From: Streptomyces sp. cf386
Lineage (GTDB): Bacteria > Actinomycetota > Actinomycetes > Streptomycetales > Streptomycetaceae
Length of the DNA: 64,000 nt
NCBI RefSeq assembly: GCF_900103585.1
Contig: NZ_FNHV01000001.1
Coordinates: forward strand, 575,326-639,325
Direction of reading: 5' to 3'
Shown: positions 8,101 to 17,100 of the stretch, in pieces
How the letters are laid out: every line of letters begins with the position of its first letter
Numbering within the stretch: the stretch's first letter is position 1
Notes under the pieces: model-generated
The model's database searches: none
Seen by the model: only the letters and a program-made list of their open reading frames with translations
Told to the model about the DNA's origin: nothing
Program-made: the position numbers and the translations under genes

Positions 8101-11100
8101 CCGCCGCCGTTGCCGTCCGGCGTGAAGGCCTGGACCTTGCCGCCCTTCAGCGCTCCTTCGACGAGATACGTCTCCTGGGCGCCCAGTGAGTCCATGGCCT
8201 CGTTCAGGGCCGTCGACGGGGCGGCGGGGTTGTCACGCCAGACGTTGTCCACCTCGGAGCGGAACGAGGCGGCGCCGGCGAACGACTCGTCCCAGGCGAT
8301 CTGGGCGTGGCCGGGCTGCTGCGGCTCGTAGGCGTTGAACGCGGTGTCGCTGTCCGGGTCCGCGTAGGCACCGACCTTGCCGTCCGCGCCGATCGCGACG
8401 ACATGGCCGCTGCCCCAGACGTCGACCCCCTCGTCCGCGAAGCTGTTGGCGAACTCCTGCGCCGCGAGAGTGGGTTGGAGGGTGTCCGCGCCCAGTTCGC
8501 AGGACAGGGGGACGATGGTGAGGCGCCGGCCGGTGAGGGCGGCGTACTCCTTCAGCGCCGCGTACTGCGGCCCCTGTTTGACCAGCTCGGCCAGGTGTCC
8601 CGGGCTGGTGCGCACGAGACCGTCCGTGTTGCCGAGCTTGGGGTTGTCGAGCGCCGGGGAGAACCGGTCGGCTCCGGCGTGCGAGGAGACGTACAGGGTC
8701 AACTCGCCGCCCCACGGCATGGGTTGGCTGCCGCTGTGCAGGGCGGCGCCGGGGCCGGCCGGTGCGAGGAAGAAGACCTCGTCCGCCGCGCCGGCGGTGT
8801 GCTGCTGCCAGTACGCGGTCTCGGTGGCCGTCTCGCTCTTCGGCGTGAACTGCATGACCACCGCGTTCGGGGACGCGGTCGGCGTGTACTCCCACTTGAA
8901 GGCGGACAGGCCCGCCGAGCCGACCACACCGGACGGCTGCAGCGCTGCCGCGCTCGCGGCGGCCGCGTCGGCGCCCTGGGTGTGCAGGGTGTGCGCCACG
9001 TCGAGCAGTTGGGCCTGCTGGACCGAGGGGTCGGTCGCACCGGGGCGGCCCGGCGCGTTGGCCTTGAGGATGTCCTTCGCCCGGTCGAGGACTCCCTTGC
9101 GCTCGGAGGCGGTCAACTGGCCCTTGAGGGTGTCCAGTTGGGCGATCTTCTTCGCGGTGAGCAGGGCCGCACCGGGTCCACCGGTGGTGAAGGCCTGCGC
9201 GACGGCCGAGTTGACGGCGTTCTGGCGGGGCGCGTCGAACTGGGTCAGGCCCGGGTGCACTACCTGGGCCAGGTTGCTCGCCTCGGTACGGATCCTCTCC
9301 AGGTCGGTGAGCCGCAGGGACCCCTTCTTCAGGCCCGCGTCGAAGGCGGCCTCGGCCTTCCTGGCGTCCTTGAGTACGGAGTCGGCGGAGCCGGAGACGG
9401 TCTTCTCCACGGCGGAGGCGGCCTTGTCGAGCGCCTTGGCAGCCGCTTTGGCATCGGCGGCGCTCGTACTCGTCGAAGCGGTCGGCGCGGTGCCGGGAAT
9501 CGCGCGGGTGCCCGGCGCGGACGACGACGCGTCACCGGACCGGTCGGCCTTGGACACCTGCCGCACTCCCCCACCGGCCGCCACCGCGCTCAGATCGGCG
9601 GCGGTGACCGGCTTGCCGCTCTTCTTCGCGGCAGGCACCAGGTCCACGAGGTCTCTGCGCTGCGCCGGGGTGACGGTGGCATCTGGGGCGAACTTGAAGA
9701 CGTCGCGCACGAGCGGATCGAGTGAGCTCGGGGTGAGGGGGCCGGTGTGGCTGTACTCGCGTCCCAGTACGTCGCCGAGGCGGCGCAGGTCGGTGAGGCG
9801 GGGCGTGGTCGGCGGCGTGGTGTGGCCGTCGAGATGCTGGGCCGTTTTCACCAGGTCCTGGACGGCTGCGAGTTCGGTCTCGGTGACCGGGGTGAATCTG
9901 CCCTTCGCCTTGCCGCCGAGGCCCTCGGCCTTGTGTACGCCTGTCTCGCGGGCGAGGTCCGTCAGCTGTTCGGGAGTGAGGTCGACGTTGTCGGCCGGGT
10001 TGCCCTCGGGGAAGGCGTCCAGGAGCACCTGCGAGTGGACGTCCATCTCCGGGTCGCCGAACAGGTCACGGACGGCCTGGGCATCGCGGCCCGTCTCGCG
10101 GACCGTGACCGGGAAGTCGTCGGCGGTCAGCGACGTACCGGCGGGCTGCTGCCGCAGATGGGTCTCCAGGCTCCCCTGGAATGCGGTCCGCACCGCCTCG
10201 GCCCGGGCATCGGCGAGAGACTGCTCGCCGGGCAGCGACTGCACGGTGATCTCGATGTGCGGCGGGTTCAGGCCCTGCTTGGCACGCCAGGTGGCGGCCT
10301 TGGCTACCTTCGCCGCCGTGCGGTCGAGGATCGTCTGCTGGGTGGTGTCGAGGGTCGTCGTGCCCGGGGGCAGGGCGAACTCCTGGTGCTGGTTGTTCTG
10401 GCCCGCGACGACGACGGTGGTGAGGGGGTTGGTGACGTCGATGGTTCCCTCGGGGCTGCGGAACTGGAAGTCGTGGAAGGTCTCTCCGGGTGCGCGCCCG
10501 TACATGCGGACGAACCACATGTCGCCCGCCGAGCCCAGCTCTTCGGCGAACACGGCGGTCATGGCGCGCACCGCGTCCCTGCGGGCGGCGGTGGGTGCGT
10601 TCTCCAGGAGCTTCAACTGCTGCTGTGCGTCGGGTCCCGCGGTGCCCGAGGCGATGGCCTGCTTCAGGGCGGCGAGTTGCGCCTCGGCGTCGTGCAGCTT
10701 CTGCAGCGACTCCAGGAGGCGGAAGCGAGGGTCGCCCGAAGGCAGCGTGCCGGCGGCGACGGCCTGGTCGAGGCTTGACTTCACGTCGTCGAAGCGGCCC
10801 GCGTAGTGGCTGAGGTTCTCGTCGACGAGCGTCTCGATCTGCTCCCGGGCCAGGCTGCGGAAGTTGGCGTTCTCAACGCTGACCTGGTGGTTGCCGTCGA
10901 GGCTCTCCAGTACGACGGCACCGAAGTGGTAGCCGTAGCCGCTGCGGTCTCCCGGCACGTCGAAGCCACCGCTGTCGGGCGCCGTGAAGTCCGGCTTGAA
11001 GTCCCGGGTGGTGCCCTCGACGCGGGAGGCGATCGACGACTGGTTGTAGGCCTCGCCGGGCTTGGCGAAGGCGCTCTGGTTCACCCCGAGGGTCGCCTCC

Positions 11101-14100
11101 AGCGCCTTCAGGCCCTGGTTGCGGAACTGCTGCGCGGGATCCGCGGTGTTCTGCGCGCTGCCCCACGCCTCGCCCGGGGTCGGCCAGGTCGACTCCGGTT
11201 CGGTCATCGCCTTGGTCACCTGTGCCGCCGCGCCCTGCGGGCTCACCTTGTCGAGCAGAGCGGGGTTGTCGATGGCCTCGGTGAGCATCTGGACCAGGTG
11301 GTGGCTGCCCGCCACCTCGACCGGGCTCTTGGTGTCGATCCTGGCCGTGCTGACCTTGCCCGTTCCGCCCATGCCCGACGGTCGGGCGTCGTAGAGGACC
11401 ATGTGGGTGTGCGTACCGCCGACGATGCCCTCGGAGAAGTCCCGGCACACGTCGCTGAGTTCGGACGAATAGTCCGGCTTCACCTTGTACAGCTGCTGTG
11501 GGGTGCCCTCGTTGTCGAAGGTGACATACGTTCCCGGGTCCATCCGCAGCTTGATCTTGCTGCCCGACTGGTCCAGGGCGGTGTTGGCCTTGGTGACGGC
11601 TTCGGGTACGGCGTAGAACTCCTTGATGCGTCCGGCGGAGGTGTTGATCGCGAGGGTTCCGTCGCCGGACACCTTCAGTACGGGGGCGGCCTCGGCGATC
11701 ACCGGGCGGGACGGCCGGATGGACGGGAACGACGCGGCGCTGCCGTCGTCGGCGATCTCGCTGCGGGTCACCATCTTGGGGTCGCGTGAGGTGAACGGAG
11801 CCTGCTGCAGTACCTGGTCGGGGCTCAGCCCGTCGTAGGTCGCGGTGCCGTTCGGCGTCACCACCTGGAAGTCCGTCACCTCTCGGGCGGGCTTGATCTC
11901 CGATAGGGGCGGGGCGGACCGGCCCGGGGCCTTGGAGGCGTCGAAGGCGCCTGTCTCGTCCGGGCCGATCGGGTCCTGGTCGAGCAGGGCGGCCTCGGCG
12001 TTGAGGTTGTCCTGGAGGAGGTCGAGCAGGGCCGGGTCCACGGCGGGGGTCTCGGTGGGCGAGGTGGGTGAGTCGGCCGAGATGGGCTGTCCGCCCGGCG
12101 GCGGTGGCGCGGTGCGAGTGTTGTCGCCCGGCCGGCCGGGCGCTGCCCCGCTCGGACCGATCACGGGTGAAGTGGGCGGCGGCGGCGAGGAGTTGAGGGC
12201 GGCCTCGGCAGCGACGGCGTCCTGCAGCAGGTCCTTGAGTTCGCCGCCGGGCGTCTGCCCGACGAAGGTCCGGGCGTCCTGTACGGCGGTGGGGCTGCCC
12301 GAGTTGAGGATCTTCATGGTCTCGACGAGCGTCACGAAGTCGTCGGGGCTGCGCTCGGACAGCGGCCTCGGGTCGCCGTTCGCGGGGGCGGGCCGCACGA
12401 TCGCGGCCGCGTCCGCCTCCAGCTTCTGGAACGCCGCGTCGCCGAGCGCCGTGTGCAGCACGCCGGCATCGCTCTGCGCCTTGCCCACGGGGTTGAACAG
12501 GGCATCGAGCGCGTTCCCGTCGAGCCCGGGGGTGGTCGAGGCCGCGGCGAAGTCGGTCAGTGACGCGAGGTCATTCGCCGATACGGGGGAGCCGGGCGGC
12601 AGTGCCTTCGCGTCGTTGATCAGGTTCTTGACGTCGTCCAGCGTGACCTTGCCATGCGGCCCGTCGGCACGGTTCGGGTCGAGGCGGATCGCGTCGGTGA
12701 TCTTGCGTACGGCCTCCAGCTGGGGCTTCGAGATGTTCCCCGCGCCGGGATGCAGCTCCTGGCCCAGCTTGGTGAGGTCGAAGAGCCGCTTGAGGTCGCT
12801 CTGGTCGGGCGGGCGCCTCGACGCGATACCGGGCGACTGGGTGTTGAGGCCGATCTCCTTGGTCAGGTCGGCGAGGTGGTTGACGCCGGTGGCGCGCGGA
12901 CCGGTGAGCTCGTCGAGGTTGGTGAGCGCGGCGGCGTCCTGGTCCGTGAACGGTGCCTTCGGGTTCGCCAGGAGCAGTTCGCCGGCGCGTATCGCGGCCG
13001 CGTCGAGCTGCGGCCGGGTGAGGTTCGGCGCTGCGGGGGGCGGTTCCTCCTTTCCATTCGCCTTCGGGTCAGCGGTCTGGGAGTTGGCCGGGGAGGCGGT
13101 GTTCGCGCCCTGGTTGTCGGTCTGGTTCTCGGTCTGGTTCGCGGTCTGCCCCTGGTCCTGCTTCTTCTGCTTCTTCTGCTGCTTCTTCTTCTCCTTCTTC
13201 GAGGTCGGCTCACCGCCGTGGTTCGCCTTGTCCTTGGCCTGAGCGCCCTTGCCACCGGTGTCCTGCTGCTTGCCCGATGTCCCCGCACTGCTCGCCGTGT
13301 TGGCACCACCAGGGTTGATCAGCGCCGCGGCCGCATCCGCCTGCTTCTTGATCGCGTCGAGTGCGTCCTTTCGCTCCTTCAGGAGCTGCTCCGCGAGCGG
13401 CTTGGTCCCGCTGTCGGCCCGGGCGGCGAACCATTCGGAGTAGTTGACCGCCTCCTGGGCATTCTCGACGGCCTTCTTGTAGAAGCCCATGACCCGCTTG
13501 TCGGCTCCGGGCGCCTTGTCTTCCTTCGCCTCGGCGATCTTCGCCGCATCCGTATTGCCGGCGTTCGCGTCGGCGCGGGCGGTGGCGGCGTCCTTGAGGA
13601 TCGCCTTGTACGTCTCCAGCGCGTTGTCGCCCTGGCGGGCGTAGTCGGCCGCGGTGTCCGACTTCTTGGCCGCGGTGAAGGCCGGGACGTTGAAGGTGCC
13701 GTTCGGGTTGAACCGGCCGTCGCCCACCTTGTTGTGCACGGTGATCGGCGCGGGCCAGCCGTTGGGGTTCTTGCCCTCGGTCAGATCGACCGGCAGGCCG
13801 GCCCCGAATTTCGCCTCCGGGCGGTACATGCTCGACACCAGTTTGCCCAGGTCGGCGGGGTCGGTGAGCGACAGCGCGTACTCCTGGAACGGGCCGCCTA
13901 CGCGGATCACCTCGCGGACCGTCGACAGGGCGATGCCCTTGGTGAAGTCGTCCCCGTGGAACACCTCCTGATCGAAGCTGATGGTGTGCTTGGCGCCGTC
14001 CGGGTAGGTGTTGGTCCACTCGGACCGGGTGCCCGAGCCGCCGACCGCGGGCGTGTACGCCGACGTGCGCACCGGAGTGTCGGGGGCGGGCGTGGTGGTG

Positions 14101-17100
14101 CTCTGCCCCGGCGTCGTCGCCCCGGAGCCCGACGAGCCGGTACCCGGCATGTTCAATTGCTGCATGGCAGGGCGGTCCAGCGGGTGCAGCTGGTCGTGCA
14201 AGGAGACCCAGCCGCCCAGGTCCTGCAGGACGGTCGCGTCGAACACCATGGTGGTGGGCCCGTAGCGGGTGTTCATCGGGCCGTCGCCGACCTCCACGCG
14301 GAAGAACACGAAGTCGTCGTTGCCGAGATTGCCGGTGTTGGCCGCGCTGCTCTTGCCGGAGGAGAGGAACATCTGGTCCAGGCGCCTCAGGTCGCCCTGC
14401 GAGGTCATCTTCCCGCTGTTGGAGATGGCGTAGTAGGCGGGTGTGGCGTGCTTGAGCCGGAACGGCAGGTTCTCCACCCGGCCCATGAAGTCCCGGAACT
14501 CCTGGGCGTGCGCGTTCAGTTCGGGCGAGTCGAGCAGGCCGTCCACCTCGTTCTGGAGGTTCTCGACGTTCTTCTGCGACAGCTCCTTGACGAATTCGGC
14601 CTTCTCGTCGGGCGAAAGCTTGTCCAGGCCCGGCTTGACCAGGTTCCACTGGGTGCCGGTGGGGACTTCCGCGTACGCCTGCTTCGACCGGCGGTCGCGT
14701 GCGGCGGGGGCGAGGCCGCTCAGGGTCTCCGGGCTCACGGGCGGCTTGGGGCCGAGGGTGCCGTCGGTCGACGACGCGATCAGGTCGGTCAGGTTCTTCG
14801 CGGCGCCGGTCACCGGGGAGATCTCGTTGCGCAGCGTGTAGACCCCGCCTTCCGTCTGCGCGTTGGTGATGAACCCGGACAGGTCGAGGTTCAGGTTCAT
14901 GGCATCGAGCCCGAGGACCGCCGAGTTCTTCCGCGTGTGCACCGGGATGGAGTCGCCGGAGTGCTGGCTCAGGGTGTCGACCAGGTCGCTCAGGTTGCTG
15001 CTGACCGAATTGGCCCGCTGGCGGATCTCCACGGCGTCCCACGCGACCTGCCCGGACAGCCTGCGGTTCTTCGCGTCGAACTCCGCCTTCTGGCCGTCGG
15101 TGAGATCCTGTGTCTGCGCGTCGCCCTCGGTGGCGTACTTCGCCTCCGTCGCCGCCGTCAACTCGTCGCGCAAGTCCTTCAGTTCGGTGCCGGCCTTCGC
15201 GTCCAGCTTCTTGGCGTAGTCCTGGAGCTGCTCCGCGAGATCGGACCTGCCCGCCTTCGCGAGGTGGTCGGTCAGCTGATGCAGATCCTGCTGGCTCAGC
15301 TGGTCCGCCGTGACGACGAGCGGCGTCTGCGCACTGGTCCCGCTCGGCAGCGCCTTCCACTCCGCCCAGGACAGCGCGTTGTTCACGCTGTCCTTGGGGC
15401 CGAGCACCTTCCACTGGGCCCCCTTCGTGCGGGCGAGACGCAGCGGGGCGTCCCCGTCGCCCTTGTTGTTGGTGTGGGAGGGTTCGAAGGTGAAGCTGCT
15501 GCTGCCCGAGCCGACCGGGCCGCCGTCGGTGCCGTACGAGGCGACGCTCGCGTCCTCCGGTGTGGTGCCGGCGCCGGACAGCGGCTTCAGGGGGGTGCCG
15601 GGCGGCAGCTTGTGGTCCCGGACGACCGGCCCCGAGGTGATGGCCGTCTCGATCTGTTTCAGGTAGTCGGCCGGCAGGCCGGCGCTCAGGCCGTCCGCGC
15701 CGGTGTTGGCCATGACACCGCTGTTGTCGGTCTTGGACGGGTCGTTGCGGAACAGCTTGCCCGGGTCGGTGTACCGGTCCTTCACACCGGCGTAGTGCAG
15801 CACCTCGTGCACCAGCATCGGGCCGTCGCCGGTCTTGAAACTCCCCTCCGCGTCGGGAGACTTGAGCGCGAAGGTCTTCTGGTCGGAGTCACCTCCCTTG
15901 GGGGTGACGGAGATGTCCACGGCGTCCTTGCGGTCCGGGCGCGGGGTGAGGACGACGTTGATGTTGATCTGGTCCTTGGAGCCGGGCAGTTCGTAGCCCG
16001 GGTCGTTGATGTGCAGGCCGAGCAGATCGTTGATGTCCTTCTGCAACCCGGGCAGCTGCGCCTCGGAGAAGCCGGGCCCCGGCCGCACCGGCAGTGTGAC
16101 GGTCAGGTCCGTCACCCAGCCGCCGCTGTCCGCCTGGATGCGGCGCACCCGGGTGCGGACATAGGTGGCGTCACCGATGAGCAGTCCGTCCGGGCGGTTC
16201 GAGCCGAGGGCGTTGGTGCTCGGGTCGAAGATCTCGGTGACCACTTCGGCGGGCGTGGCACCGCCACGACGGTACTTCCAGTACGACGGCGGGATCGGGG
16301 TGGCCTTCGGGGTGGCCATCTCCGGGGTCTTGCTCCCGGTCCTGCGACTGCCGCCCGGGGAGCGGGACGGGGTCTGGGCGGGTGCGTCCGCCTTCGGTGC
16401 GTCCGCCTTCGGTGCGTCCGCCTTCGGTGCGTTCTTCTCCGAGGTGTTCTTCTTCGGCGCCTTGGTCCTACCGGTCGGGGGTCTGGGCGCCGGCGGCGGC
16501 ACCGGGATCGTTGCCGGTGCGTCGCCGAGCAGGGAGCCGGAGGGATTCGTGCCCGCTCCGGCGTCCTGGGTGGCCGGCTTCGGCCGTGCGGGGGCGGGCT
16601 GGGGCGCGGCGGGCCTGGGTGCGGGCGCACTCGGCGAGTGAGCGTCCGGGGTGCTCGGCACGGCGGACATGGGCATGCCGGGGGTGCCGACTCCCGCCGG
16701 GGCCACCGGAGTCGGCAGGCCGACAGGGGTGCCCGAAGTACCGCTTGCTGCCTGGCTGTTGGCTGCTGGGGCCGCCGTGGGGGCAAGTACGTCGCCCATG
16801 GTCGGCGCTTGCTGCGGCGGACTGGACGCCTGAGAGAGCTTGGATCCGCCCGCGGGTACCGGTGTGGCGGATGAAGCGTCGGACTTCGGGATGCTGCCGC
16901 CGCCGGCGGTGGGGGCGGTGCCCTGATCGCCGTTCGGGGGCTGTGCGGGGGTGGGGGCCGGGGCCGGATCGAGGGCGGCGGCCGGGGCAGGATCGGGGGT
17001 CGGTGTCTGCAGATTCGGGGTGTCGACCGTTGGCGGCGCGGGGATGTCCGGCCCGGAGGTGAGCGATGGTCCGGGCAGGTCAGGGGTCGACGTGGTCGGA

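Noticed and set aside
12654..16874. Plus-strand open frame of 1406 codons opposite the giant gene
   Set aside because: High GC content keeps the antisense frame open. Its product is composition-biased and has no domains, while the minus-strand frame has clear ones.
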